NCBI GenBank assembly: GCA_947624875.1
Contig: CANQMA010000003.1
Location: 20,428 to 84,427, forward strand
Length of the DNA: 64,000 nt
Source of the DNA: an uncultured Lachnospiraceae bacterium
GTDB lineage: Bacteria; Bacillota; Clostridia; Lachnospirales; Lachnospiraceae
Direction of reading: 5' to 3'
Shown here: in pieces, positions 48,989 to 58,983 of the stretch
Layout of the letters: each line of letters starts with the position of its first letter
Numbering within the stretch: the stretch's first letter is position 1
The notes under the pieces: generated by a model
Databases searched by the model: none
Told to the model about the DNA's origin: nothing
The model's input: only the letters and a program-made list of their open reading frames with translations
Position numbers and translations under genes: made by a program

Positions 48989-49052
48989 CTACAATATTGT
49001 TGGTGTCGGAATAATCCGGCACCAACTTTGTTACTACCTGTCGGGAGACAAT

Positions 49053-49793
49053 GTGATGAAAGAAAGCAGATATAAGCGGAAAATAGAAGAAGATGAAGAA
49101 ATTCGGATCAATAAGTTTTTAAGCGACGCCGGATATTGTTCCCGCAGGGAGGCGGACCGGCTTATAGAGCAGGGAAGGGTTTTTGTCGGAAAACAGCAGG
49201 CAGCCATGGGACAGAAAGTGACGCTTTCCGACCATATTTTTGTTGATGGGAAACCGGTTACAAGAGAGGAAGAACGCATTGTTCTGATGCTCAATAAACC
49301 GGTCGGCATTGAATGTACCAGCGATTTGTCCAATCCCGATAATGTGATTGATTATATTGGGTACCCCAAAAGGATTTACCCGATTGGAAGATTAGATAAG
49401 CAGTCTCAGGGACTGCTGCTGTTTACGAATGACGGCTCGATTGTCAATCATATCCTAAAGGCTTCCAATTATCATGAAAAGGAATATCTCGTGACCGTAG
49501 ACAAACCGGTCACGGAAGAGTTTTTAAATTCTATGGCAGAGGGCGTGGAAATTTTGGATCAGATTACCAGACCGTGCAGAGTGAAAAAAATATCGCGGCA
49601 TGAGTTTAACATTGTTCTGACGCAGGGATTGAACCGCCAGATTCGAAGAATGTGCGAGGCTTTAGGCTATCATGTACAAAAGCTGAAAAGAATCCGCGTG
49701 ATGAACGTCAAACTCGGAAATCTTGCAAAAGGCGCATGGCGGATGCTCACAGAACAGGAATTGAAGGAATTATTAAGTGATTTTGAAGAATAA
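49053..49793 (+). CDS. rluF: 23S rRNA pseudouridine synthase, RluF/RsuA family
   Basis: S4-like RINKFLSDAGYCSRREADRLIEQGRV, RIYPIGRLDKQSQGLLLFTNDG. Confidence 0.88.
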   Translation: MMKESRYKRKIEEDEEIRINKFLSDAGYCSRREADRLIEQGRVFVGKQQAAMGQKVTLSDHIFVDGKPVTREEERIVLMLNKPVGIECTSDLSNPDNVIDYIGYPKRIYPIGRLDKQSQGLLLFTNDGSIVNHILKASNYHEKEYLVTVDKPVTEEFLNSMAEGVEILDQITRPCRVKKISRHEFNIVLTQGLNRQIRRMCEALGYHVQKLKRIRVMNVKLGNLAKGAWRMLTEQELKELLSDFEE

Positions 49794-49810
49794 GAGAGGT
49801 TTGAAAATCG

Positions 49811-51760
49811 ATGGATAAGGCCGAAAGAATAAAAATGCTGGTAGAACAGTTAAATAAAGCCTCCAAGGCATATTATCAGGATGCCGATGAGATTATGAGT
49901 AATTATGAGTATGATCAGCTCTATGACGAACTGCTGGCGCTGGAAGAGGAAACAGGGATGGTACTCTCAAACAGTCCAACGGTAAGAGTGGGATATGAGG
50001 TTTTGAGCGGACTGCCAAAAGAAACGCATGAAAGTCCGATGCTTTCACTCGATAAAACAAAAGAGATTGCCGCACTGGAGGATTTCCTTGGAACAAGAAA
50101 AGGAGTCCTTTCATGGAAACTCGATGGCTTGACGGTTGTCTTAACGTATCATCAGGGAAAACTTGCAAAGGCGGTTACCCGTGGAAACGGTCTGGTCGGA
50201 GAGGTGATTACTTCCAATGCCAAGGTGTTCCAAAATATTCCGCTGTCAATCCCATTTCGGGGAGATTTGATTTTACGGGGAGAAGCAATTATCAAATATT
50301 CTGATTTTGAAGAAATTAACCGAAAGATTGAGAATGCGGATGCAAAATACAAGAATCCGAGAAATCTCTGTTCCGGATCGGTCAGACAGCTGGACAGCAG
50401 GATTACAGCGCAGAGAAATGTTCATTTTATTGCATTTGCGTTGATTCTTGCAGAGGGAGTTGATTTTAAAAATTCCATTGCCTTTCAGTTGGATTGGCTG
50501 AAAGATCAGGGTTTTGAAACAGTGGAGCATCAAGTTGTTTCCGGTGATACCGTTGCAGACGAAGTCCGTGGATTTGAAGAAAAAATTGCAGAAAATGATA
50601 ATCCGTCCGACGGGCTGGTGCTTTTGTTTGACGACATTGCCTATGGGCTTTCTTTGGGAAGCACTTCAAAATTTCCGAGAAACGGCATCGCGTTTAAGTG
50701 GAAAGATGAACAGGCGCAGACCCGCTTACAATATATTGAGTGGAGTCCGAGCCGAACCGGTCTGATTAATCCGGTAGCGGTTTTTGACCCGGTGGAACTG
50801 GAGGGGACGACGGTCAGCCGTGCCAGCGTCCACAATATCAGCATTATGGAAGAACTTGAGCTCGGAAGTGGAGACGTGATTCAGGTTTACAAGGCAAATA
50901 TGATTATTCCACAGATTTCAGAAAATCTCACAAAGAGCGGAATGGACCCGCTTCCAAGGACATGTCCTGCCTGTGGCGGGCCGACCATCGTGAAGGCGGA
51001 AAATGGCGTAAAAACGCTGTATTGTGACAATCAGGACTGTCCGGCAAAAAATATCAAAGGCTATACCCATTTTGTTTCGCGCAACGCCATGAATATTGAC
51101 GGACTGTCCGAAGAAACCTTAGAAAAGTTTATTGATAAAGGATATATTCACGAATTTGCGGATTTATATCATTTAGACCGGTATGAGGAGGAGATCGTAC
51201 ACACGCCGGGATTTGGAGAAAAGTCATTTCAAAATCTGATGAAGGCGCTTGAAAAGTCTAGAGATGTAGAACTGCACGCACTCCTTTACGGGCTTGGAAT
51301 ACCAAATATCGGCGAGGCAAATGCAAAGGTCATCTGCCGGGAGTTTCATGATGATTTAGACAAGATAATCCATGCGTCTGTGGTGGAATTGGTGCAGGTC
51401 GATGGAATCGGCATGATTATGGCAGAAAAGTTTTGCGCATACTTTTCGGACGAAAAAAATCTTCTGCAGTTAAAGCATCTCCTCTCAGAGGTTCGGATCA
51501 GACAGACAGAACAAAGTGATCAGGAGCAGGATATGGAAGGACTGACTTTCGTGATCACAGGAAGCGTTCATCATTTTCCAAACCGGAATGCCGTGAAAGA
51601 TTATATTGAAAAACGCGGAGGGAAAGTTACCGGATCCGTTACTTCCAAAACAAATTATTTGATTAACAATGATGCCACTTCGAATTCAACAAAAAACAGA
51701 AAAGCAAAGGAATTAAATATTCCGATTATTACAGAAGAACAGTTTATAGAAAAGTGGTAG
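49811..51760 (+). CDS. ligA: NAD-dependent DNA ligase (divergent)
   Basis: KLDGLTVVLTY nucleotidyl site, zinc finger CPACGG..CDNQDCPAK, HhH, BRCT GLTFVITGSVHHFPNRNAVKDYIEKRGGKVTGSV. Confidence 0.92.
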   Translation: MDKAERIKMLVEQLNKASKAYYQDADEIMSNYEYDQLYDELLALEEETGMVLSNSPTVRVGYEVLSGLPKETHESPMLSLDKTKEIAALEDFLGTRKGVLSWKLDGLTVVLTYHQGKLAKAVTRGNGLVGEVITSNAKVFQNIPLSIPFRGDLILRGEAIIKYSDFEEINRKIENADAKYKNPRNLCSGSVRQLDSRITAQRNVHFIAFALILAEGVDFKNSIAFQLDWLKDQGFETVEHQVVSGDTVADEVRGFEEKIAENDNPSDGLVLLFDDIAYGLSLGSTSKFPRNGIAFKWKDEQAQTRLQYIEWSPSRTGLINPVAVFDPVELEGTTVSRASVHNISIMEELELGSGDVIQVYKANMIIPQISENLTKSGMDPLPRTCPACGGPTIVKAENGVKTLYCDNQDCPAKNIKGYTHFVSRNAMNIDGLSEETLEKFIDKGYIHEFADLYHLDRYEEEIVHTPGFGEKSFQNLMKALEKSRDVELHALLYGLGIPNIGEANAKVICREFHDDLDKIIHASVVELVQVDGIGMIMAEKFCAYFSDEKNLLQLKHLLSEVRIRQTEQSDQEQDMEGLTFVITGSVHHFPNRNAVKDYIEKRGGKVTGSVTSKTNYLINNDATSNSTKNRKAKELNIPIITEEQFIEKW

Positions 51761-51776
51761 GAAAGGTGTAAGAAAA

Positions 51777-52151
51777 ATGCTAAGTGTAAATTTTCAGTCC
51801 CGCATACCGGTATATCAGCAGCTTTATGATGATGTTGTGCGGCTGGTCTCGATAGGGGCGTTCAAAAGCCATACAAAACTTCCTCCTGTCAGAGTTCTGG
51901 CATCGGAATTGGGAATCAATCCGAATACCGTATCCAAAGCTTATAAAATGCTTGAAGCGGACGGATATATCTATTCTACGGTCGGCAGGGGAAGTTTTAT
52001 TTCGGACCGGCTGGGACAAAACGAAGCAGAAAAAATCAGAGCAGAACATACATTAAACGATGCCATGCAGGCGGCCTATAAACATGGTATGGCAAAGGAA
52101 GAGATGTTGTTAAAAGTGGAGCGGCTCTATGAAAAAGGAGTTATGGAATGA
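51777..52151 (+). CDS. GntR family transcriptional regulator (YtrA type)
   Basis: PVYQQLYDDVVRLVSIGAFKSHTKLPPVRVLASELGINPNTVSKAYKMLE. Confidence 0.93.
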   Translation: MLSVNFQSRIPVYQQLYDDVVRLVSIGAFKSHTKLPPVRVLASELGINPNTVSKAYKMLEADGYIYSTVGRGSFISDRLGQNEAEKIRAEHTLNDAMQAAYKHGMAKEEMLLKVERLYEKGVME

Positions 52152-53032
52152 TTGAAATAAGAAATTTAACAAAAAAATTTGATAAAACAGTTGCCTTAAA
52201 GGAAATCAATTGTGACATTGTCGAAGGTTCGGTCTTCGGTCTGGTGGGCAGCAATGGCAGCGGAAAAAGTACGCTGCTGAGGACTTTGTCCGGCGTTTAT
52301 GAGCCGGATGACGGATGCGTCTATATAGACGGTGAAGTTTCTTTTGACAACGAAAAGGTGAAAGAACTCTGCTATTTTATTCCGGATTATCCGTATTTTT
52401 TTAATGACAGTACGGTACAGAATCTTGCAGGGCTTATTCGCAATACATATTCGACGTGGGACGAAGAGCGTTATCAGGAACTCTGTCAAATTTTCCCGAT
52501 TGATACCAAGGCACGAATTATTAATATGAGTAAGGGAATGCAGCGGCAGGCGGCGTTGATTTTAGCGTTTGCGGCAAGACCAAAATATCTTTTCTTAGAC
52601 GAGATTTTTGACGGTTTAGATCCGGTAATCCGGAGAGTCTTAAAAAGACTAATTATAGAGGAGGTATCGGACCGTGGGATGACGTGTATGATTGCGTCCC
52701 ACAATTTAAGGGAAATTGATGATATCTGCGATAGGATTTTAATGATTCATTTAGGTGAAGTCATGAAGAATGAAGAGATTGATTCCCTGAAAAATCAGAT
52801 TACGAAAATTCAGCTGGCGTTTACGACTATGCCGGACGAAGACATCTTTGCAGGACTGGATGTGCAGATTAACAGCCGCGCAGGAAACTATTTCAACATT
52901 ATGGCGCGCGGTGATGTAAATGAAATTTTAGAAAAAATAAATCGATTTGACCCGGCTTTTATAGAAGTGCTGCCGTCTACGCTGGAAGAAGTGTTTATCA
53001 ATGAAATGGAGGATACAGGATATGGAAAATAG
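52148..53032 (+). CDS. ABC transporter ATP-binding protein
   Basis: GSNGSGKSTLLRTLSGVYEPD; MSKGMQRQAALILAFAARPKYLFLDEIFDGLDP. Confidence 0.93.
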   Translation: MIEIRNLTKKFDKTVALKEINCDIVEGSVFGLVGSNGSGKSTLLRTLSGVYEPDDGCVYIDGEVSFDNEKVKELCYFIPDYPYFFNDSTVQNLAGLIRNTYSTWDEERYQELCQIFPIDTKARIINMSKGMQRQAALILAFAARPKYLFLDEIFDGLDPVIRRVLKRLIIEEVSDRGMTCMIASHNLREIDDICDRILMIHLGEVMKNEEIDSLKNQITKIQLAFTTMPDEDIFAGLDVQINSRAGNYFNIMARGDVNEILEKINRFDPAFIEVLPSTLEEVFINEMEDTGYGK

Positions 53033-55247
53033 AAATAGAAAAAAAGCGCTGGCAATTTACCGGTGGACAATGAAAAAATATCTGCATATTTCTATTGCGT
53101 ACTGGATTCTCCTGATTTTAAGTCTTCCACTGGCAGAACTGCTCGCAATGCAGGAAATTTATTTTTCCACGAATCAGAATATCAAAGAGTATATTCACCT
53201 GATGATGGAACCTGAAGAATTTCTGATTCTTTTCACTGCGGTTGCCATTATTTTCTCAACAATCTTATCTTTTATTGGATTTTCCTATATGCATAATAAG
53301 CGCTGTGTGGATTTCTTTGGCAGTCTGCCGGTTAGCAGAAGAACATCATTTTATGCACGTTATCTGGCAGTCGTTACGCTGACGATTCTTCCATTTGTGC
53401 TTGTCGGTTTTATCGGAGGACTTTTGACACTGACTTCTACGGGATTTTTGAATCTGATAAAAGATATTCTTCTTGCCGCGTTGGTGGTGATTGCCAATAC
53501 GACAATGATTGCATTTATGTCCTTATGTTGTGGAACTGTTGTGGATGTAGTGATTTCCTATCTGGCTCTAAATACCGCTTATCCTATTTTAATGGTGATT
53601 TTAAATGCACTTCCGATGAATGTTATTCCAGGATTGGATTACAGCCCGTTTCCGCCAAGTGTGTTTACATTTTTCTGCCCGGTTGCAGCAGCTTATACCG
53701 GAATATTCGGGGAAGATACTCTATTACACAGTATTTGGTGGATTGTGATTACAGCGGTTCTTGTTTTGGGCTGCCACTTAATCTGTAAAAAAAGGAAGGC
53801 GGAAACGGCGCAGAACGCCTTTACATTTTCGCTGCTTTCCGATGTGATTAAATTTATCTTTTGCTTTGCGGCAGGCTCCGGACTTGGCTGGATTTTTTCC
53901 TTTATCGGGAGTACCAGCGGCAAAATCAGAAATGAGTATATCTGGTTTACGATTGGCATGACCGTTGGCATTATGGTTACCAATCTTCTGCTTCATCTGA
54001 TATTTTATAAAGGTCTGAAGCACTATGCTAAGAGCCTGGTGGAGTGTGGTGTAGTGGCATGTTCCGTGCTTGCATTTCTTCTGATTGTGGCCACAGGATT
54101 TTTTGGATATGATACATATCTTCCGGGCATCGACCGGATTCAGGAGATTTCTATCAGCGAAACTCCAGATACATTTTATGTGGACGGAGTCAATCTTTTA
54201 GAAAATTTCAGCAAAAATGAGGAGGATATCCGTACTGTCTTAGATTATCATGAAGAGATTATCCGGCAGTGTGATACAGAAAAGTGGCACGGGCTTTATC
54301 CGATTACCGGGGCAACGGGGAGTAATATTAATTTTGTTGGTGACGAAAATTACGAAGACTATGTAAAAATCAGTTATCGGCTGAAGGACGGCACAACCGT
54401 TCAAAGAGTGTATTCTTATGGGTATCCGCATCTAAAGACGAAGGACTTTCCAACAGAACTTGCCCGGAAACTTAGGTTTGGTCAGTCTGTTGCCGGCATG
54501 TTTCAGGCGGAATACCTGGAGGATTACCTGTATATTGATCAAATTGAGGACAAAGAAAGTATTGCATCATCCAATATAATACTTTCAGAGACACAGCGGC
54601 AAAAACTGCTTACAGCAATCAAAAAGGACTGTAAAACACAGCATATTTCTGAAAAACTTCTTGTTGTGGATTATGATTATCAGGATGAAGAGAATTTGTA
54701 TCAAGAGGATACGAAATATATTTTGGATCTTTCTTTCCAATCAAAAAATTCGGAATATATACGAATCAGGTGGAAGGTCAGTGAAAAGGATACGGAAACA
54801 TTGGCGGTTATGAAAGAAGAGGGAATTCTGAATGTGGAGTATAGGGCAATGGACGAGTGGATGACAGAGACGCTTTACTTTAAAAAAGTTCCTGAAAAAA
54901 CAAAGACGATTTATTTTTCCATGCCAAAGGACTGGGATGCCAATGCCCAGGTGTGGGCAGTACCCTGGGAGTCCGAAACGAAATATGCATATGCGAAATT
55001 GCAGAGTGAAGATGGAAAATGCGAGAAAGTTTCAGACTCTGTGTGGAAATATGAAATGCCGGTTTCCAATCAAACGGACCGCATAATGTTCTATCAGGTT
55101 TTGGATTTGAAGGTCAACTGTACCGGAAGGGTGCAACTGCCATCAGATAATAAGAAAAATTTGCTGCAGACATCACCGAAAAAAGGAGCAACTTTTTATA
55201 ATTTTCCAAAATCAATGTATGAAGTAATGTGGACGAAATTTGATTGA
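53022..55247 (+). CDS. ABC-2 type permease
   Basis: Multiple TMs, HNKRCVDFFGSLPVSRRTSFYARYL motif of GntR-linked ABC permeases. Confidence 0.85.
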   Translation: MENRNRKKALAIYRWTMKKYLHISIAYWILLILSLPLAELLAMQEIYFSTNQNIKEYIHLMMEPEEFLILFTAVAIIFSTILSFIGFSYMHNKRCVDFFGSLPVSRRTSFYARYLAVVTLTILPFVLVGFIGGLLTLTSTGFLNLIKDILLAALVVIANTTMIAFMSLCCGTVVDVVISYLALNTAYPILMVILNALPMNVIPGLDYSPFPPSVFTFFCPVAAAYTGIFGEDTLLHSIWWIVITAVLVLGCHLICKKRKAETAQNAFTFSLLSDVIKFIFCFAAGSGLGWIFSFIGSTSGKIRNEYIWFTIGMTVGIMVTNLLLHLIFYKGLKHYAKSLVECGVVACSVLAFLLIVATGFFGYDTYLPGIDRIQEISISETPDTFYVDGVNLLENFSKNEEDIRTVLDYHEEIIRQCDTEKWHGLYPITGATGSNINFVGDENYEDYVKISYRLKDGTTVQRVYSYGYPHLKTKDFPTELARKLRFGQSVAGMFQAEYLEDYLYIDQIEDKESIASSNIILSETQRQKLLTAIKKDCKTQHISEKLLVVDYDYQDEENLYQEDTKYILDLSFQSKNSEYIRIRWKVSEKDTETLAVMKEEGILNVEYRAMDEWMTETLYFKKVPEKTKTIYFSMPKDWDANAQVWAVPWESETKYAYAKLQSEDGKCEKVSDSVWKYEMPVSNQTDRIMFYQVLDLKVNCTGRVQLPSDNKKNLLQTSPKKGATFYNFPKSMYEVMWTKFD

Positions 55248-55344
55248 CCTGACTAGAAAATCGTAGTATATTTAAAAAGAAACGGGGAAATCCGCAGGGG
55301 TTTCCCTTTCATTGCATAATTATACATCAGGGAGGATGGTTCAA

Positions 55345-56367
55345 ATGGACAAGAAAAATATTGATTGGGAAAATCTTGGGTTTGATTATATTCCGTCAGA
55401 CCGGAGATTTGTTGCAAACTACAAAAACGGAGCGTGGGACGCAGGGACGATGACAGACGATCCAACTGTTGTTATCAATGAGTGTGCAGGGGTATTACAG
55501 TATGCACAGACCTGTTTTGAGGGAATGAAAGCGTATACGACGGCAGACGGACGCGTCGTCATCTTTCGTCCGGACTTAAATGCAAAGAGAATGGAAGATT
55601 CCTGCAAGAGATTGGAAATGCCGACTTACCCGCCGGAGAAATTTGTGGAAGCGGTTGCGCAGACGGTCAGAGAAAATCTTGACTTGGTGCCGCCATATGG
55701 TTCCGGCGCTTCCTTATATATCAGACCTTATATGTTTGGCAGTTCTGCTGTCATTGGCGTAGCGCCGGCAGAGGAATATCAGTTCCGTGTTTTCGTGACG
55801 CCGGTAGGTCCGTATTTTAAAGGCGGAGCAAAACCGATGGTCATCAAAGTCAGCGATTATGACAGAGCAGCACCACATGGTACCGGTCATATTAAGGCGG
55901 GGCTGAATTATGCCATGAGCCTTTATCCGATTGTCCGCGCCCATGAAGAAGGTTACTCTGAAAATATGTATCTGGACGCCGCAACAAGAACCAAAGTAGA
56001 GGAGACCGGCGGAGCAAACTTCATCTTTATTACAAAAGACGGAAAACTGGTTACGCCGAAGTCTGACAGCATTCTTCCTTCCATCACGAGACGTTCGATT
56101 ATGTATGTCGCAGAGCATTATCTCGGCATGGAAGTAGAGCACAGAGAAGTATTATTCTCAGAGGTAAAAGACTTTGCGGAATGCGGACTTTGTGGAACTG
56201 CTGCAGTGGTTTCACCGGTTGGGCAGATTGACAACCATGGAGAAAGTATCTGTTTCCCAAGCGGTATGGAAAAAATGGGACCAAACATTCAAAAACTTTA
56301 TGATACCTTAACAGGAATTCAGATGGGTAAAATTGACGCGCCGGAAGGCTGGATTTATGAGGTATAA
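55345..56367 (+). CDS. ilvE: Branched-chain amino acid aminotransferase
   Basis: GVLQYAQTCFEGMKAYTTADGRVVIFRPDLNAKRMEDSC, GTGHIKAGLNYAMSL. Confidence 0.95.
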   Translation: MDKKNIDWENLGFDYIPSDRRFVANYKNGAWDAGTMTDDPTVVINECAGVLQYAQTCFEGMKAYTTADGRVVIFRPDLNAKRMEDSCKRLEMPTYPPEKFVEAVAQTVRENLDLVPPYGSGASLYIRPYMFGSSAVIGVAPAEEYQFRVFVTPVGPYFKGGAKPMVIKVSDYDRAAPHGTGHIKAGLNYAMSLYPIVRAHEEGYSENMYLDAATRTKVEETGGANFIFITKDGKLVTPKSDSILPSITRRSIMYVAEHYLGMEVEHREVLFSEVKDFAECGLCGTAAVVSPVGQIDNHGESICFPSGMEKMGPNIQKLYDTLTGIQMGKIDAPEGWIYEV

Positions 56368-56405
56368 ATCTTTTGCGTTTTATGGCGTGAAAAAATAAAA
56401 TGATG

Positions 56406-56444
56406 GAAAAAACCTGCTTGTCTGTCAGGCAGGCAGGTTTTTTC
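56406..56444 (+). terminator. Terminator hairpin between ilvE and DUF975 gene
   Basis: GAAAAAACCTGC..GCAGGTTTTTTC, 12-bp perfect stem. Confidence 0.8.
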
Positions 56445-56458
56445 AAGAGGGAGAAACA

Positions 56459-57331
56459 ATGTTTTACAGATCAGAATTAAAAACAAATGCAAAAAGACTG
56501 TTAGCAAAAAACTACTGGTGGATTGTCTTGGTGACACTGATATTTTCCTTTATCAGCGGAGATGGCATCAGTTACGGTTTCAATGTTAATTACAGCAATG
56601 CGTTCAACTCCGGTTTCAATGCCGGATACAACGGTGCGGCCAATTCTGGCAATTCATCGCTTGATAGCGATTATGACAGCGCGTTTGACGATATTGACGA
56701 TATCCTGGAAGGAGATTCCGATAATGGCGCTCAGGAGTTTAACAACGTCTGGACGAATGTAAAAAATGCTTTCGGCAGGTTGGCTGCAGGCACGTTCGGC
56801 ACTGTACCATTATGGATATTGCTCACCGTGCTGATTATTACTATCTGCAGCGTAGTTTTGGATATTTTTATTCTTGAGCCTCTGCGTGTCGGCTGCCGCA
56901 GATGGTTTCTGAAAAACAGAACGCAGAAACCGTCCATGGGAGAAGTGGTACATATTTTCGGTAACGGATATCTGAACACTGCAAAGGTTATGTTTCTGAG
57001 AAATTTATTTACATTTCTGTGGACACTTCTGTTCATTATTCCGGGCATTGTCAAAAGTTATGAGTACCGTATGATTCCGTTTCTTCTGGCGGAAAATCCG
57101 GATATGGACCGCAAGGAGGCATTTGAGCGGAGCAGGGCGCTGATGAACGGTAGAAAATGGGATTCCTTTGTTTTGGATTTGTCATTTATCGGCTGGATTC
57201 TGCTCACAAGTCTGACCTGCGGACTTCTGGGCATCTTTTACGTAATGCCGTACATCGAACTGACAAATACTGAATTATACGTATGCCTCTGTCAGGGCAG
57301 GGACAATTATTTACACAGCGGGAATTTGTAA
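56459..57331 (+). CDS. DUF975 family membrane protein
   Basis: RSELKTNAKRLLAKNYWWIVLVTLI, YRMIPFLLAENPDMDRKEAFERSRALMNGRKWDSFVLDLSFIGW. Confidence 0.9.
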   Translation: MFYRSELKTNAKRLLAKNYWWIVLVTLIFSFISGDGISYGFNVNYSNAFNSGFNAGYNGAANSGNSSLDSDYDSAFDDIDDILEGDSDNGAQEFNNVWTNVKNAFGRLAAGTFGTVPLWILLTVLIITICSVVLDIFILEPLRVGCRRWFLKNRTQKPSMGEVVHIFGNGYLNTAKVMFLRNLFTFLWTLLFIIPGIVKSYEYRMIPFLLAENPDMDRKEAFERSRALMNGRKWDSFVLDLSFIGWILLTSLTCGLLGIFYVMPYIELTNTELYVCLCQGRDNYLHSGNL

Positions 57332-57336
57332 ATTTT

Positions 57337-57479
57337 AATTCAGCCATGCAGCTCGAATCCGCAGATAAATCTGCCGCTTCTCGCTTATTTGGATTCCCCA
57401 AATACATAAAAACAGAAACCTCTGGAAATCCTGCAAGCAGTCTTCCAGAGGTTTCTGTTTTTATGTGCATGGCTGAATT
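57337..57479. repeat. Multi-branched palindromic element
   Basis: 14-bp outer IR (57337-57350/57466-57479), 23-bp inner IR (57404-57426/57444-57466), small palindromes at 57361-57374 and 57386-57404. Confidence 0.85.
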
Positions 57480-57513
57480 TTTTAAAAAATAAACTGGACA
57501 AAAGGCGGTTAAT

Positions 57514-57531
57514 TTGTTAAAATTATAACAA
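57514..57531. promoter_or_regulatory. Candidate Rex operator upstream of thl
   Basis: TTGTTAAAATTATAACAA vs TTGTTAANNNNTTAACAA (one mismatch). Confidence 0.6.
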
Positions 57532-57598
57532 TCTTGTGCATGCCAGATAAATCCTATAAAAAACAGAAGGTTTTAAATGGATTTTTATGGAAATATTA

Positions 57599-57627
57599 TT
57601 GAATGAGGAAAACAATAATGTTATGAT
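57599..57627 (+). promoter_or_regulatory. SigA-type promoter of the butyrate operon
   Basis: TTGAAT-N17-TATGAT. Confidence 0.65.
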
Positions 57628-57690
57628 AAAATGGTAGGCGCAATTATAAGCGGCGCGAGGTCGTAAATTTATTTATGGAGGAAATTGATT

Positions 57691-58875
57691 ATGTCAAAGA
57701 AAGTAGTGATTGCAGGCGCATGCCGTACCGCTATTGGAAAGATGGGCGGTGCATTGAGCACAGTTCCTGCAGCAGAATTAGGCTCTATTGTCATTAAAGA
57801 GGCGTTAAGCAGAGCGGGTGTTCCGGCAGATCAGGTTGACCATGTATATATGGGCTGCGTGATTCAGGCTGCGCAGGGACAGAACGTTGCCCGTCAGGCT
57901 TCTATTAAGGCAGGACTTCCTGTCGAGGTACCGGCAGTTACGATTAACGTTGTCTGCGGTTCCGGTCTGAACTGTGTCAATATGGCTGCACAGATGATTC
58001 AGGCAGGAGATGCAGATATTGTTGTAGCCGGAGGTATGGAAAACATGTCCATGGCTCCATATGCGATGACAAAAGCACGTTTTGGTTATCGCATGAACAA
58101 TGCAACAATCGTAGATACGATGGTCAATGATGCGTTGACAGATGCATTTAATAATTATCATATGATGATTACTGCTGAAAACGTAGCAGAGCAGTGGAAT
58201 CTGTCCCGTGAGGAACTGGATGCATTTGCAGCCGTTTCCCAGCAGAAGACGGAGAAAGCAGTTGCAGAAGGAAAGTTTAAAGATGAGATCGTTCCTGTCG
58301 AAGTGAAAACAAGAAAGCAGACGATTGTCGTAGATACAGATGAAGGTCCGAGACCGGGAACGACTGCTGAGTCTCTTGCAAAACTCCGTTGCTGCTCCGG
58401 TAAGCAGGACGGTGTGGTTACCGCAGGAAACGCTTCCGGAATCAATGATGGTGCAGCAGCTGTTGTTGTTATGAGCGAAGAAAAAGCAAAGGAACTTGGT
58501 GTGAAGCCAATGGCATCTTTTGTAGCAGGCGCTCTTGGCGGTGTTGCTCCGGAAATCATGGGCGTTGGTCCGGTTGCAGCGACAGAAAAAGTTCTGAAAA
58601 AGACCGGTCTTACAATTGATGATATGGATTTAATTGAAGCAAACGAGGCTTTTGCAGCACAGTCTGTTGCAGTTGCAAAAGATTTGAAATTTGATATGGA
58701 CAAAGTCAATGTAAACGGTGGAGCGATTGCGCTGGGTCATCCGGTTGGAGCATCCGGCTGCCGTATTCTCGTAACGCTGCTTCATGAAATGCAGAAGAGA
58801 GATGCAAAGAGAGGTCTTGCAACACTTTGTATCGGTGGTGGTATGGGATGTGCCACAATTGTTGAAAGAGACTAA
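57691..58875 (+). CDS. thlA: Acetyl-CoA acetyltransferase (thiolase)
   Basis: [71 protein letters not shown]. Confidence 0.97.
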   Translation: MSKKVVIAGACRTAIGKMGGALSTVPAAELGSIVIKEALSRAGVPADQVDHVYMGCVIQAAQGQNVARQASIKAGLPVEVPAVTINVVCGSGLNCVNMAAQMIQAGDADIVVAGGMENMSMAPYAMTKARFGYRMNNATIVDTMVNDALTDAFNNYHMMITAENVAEQWNLSREELDAFAAVSQQKTEKAVAEGKFKDEIVPVEVKTRKQTIVVDTDEGPRPGTTAESLAKLRCCSGKQDGVVTAGNASGINDGAAAVVVMSEEKAKELGVKPMASFVAGALGGVAPEIMGVGPVAATEKVLKKTGLTIDDMDLIEANEAFAAQSVAVAKDLKFDMDKVNVNGGAIALGHPVGASGCRILVTLLHEMQKRDAKRGLATLCIGGGMGCATIVERD

Positions 58876-58983
58876 TGAACAAGTAGAGGCATGCGCGGAA
58901 AAGTTTTTTCGTGCATGGCTCGCCTTTTTATGAGAAGCAGAATATCATGTAGATGATAGATTTGAAGATAGAGGAGAAATTTT

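Noticed and set aside
51777-55247. GntR-ABC operon as a novel system
   Set aside because: Looks like a common YtrA-type regulator with ABC-2 transporter; nothing unusual seen.
57283-57492. 69-aa + ORF and 88-aa minus ORF across the palindromic element
   Set aside because: They overlap the DUF975 end and read through the inverted repeats; no protein-like conservation evident.
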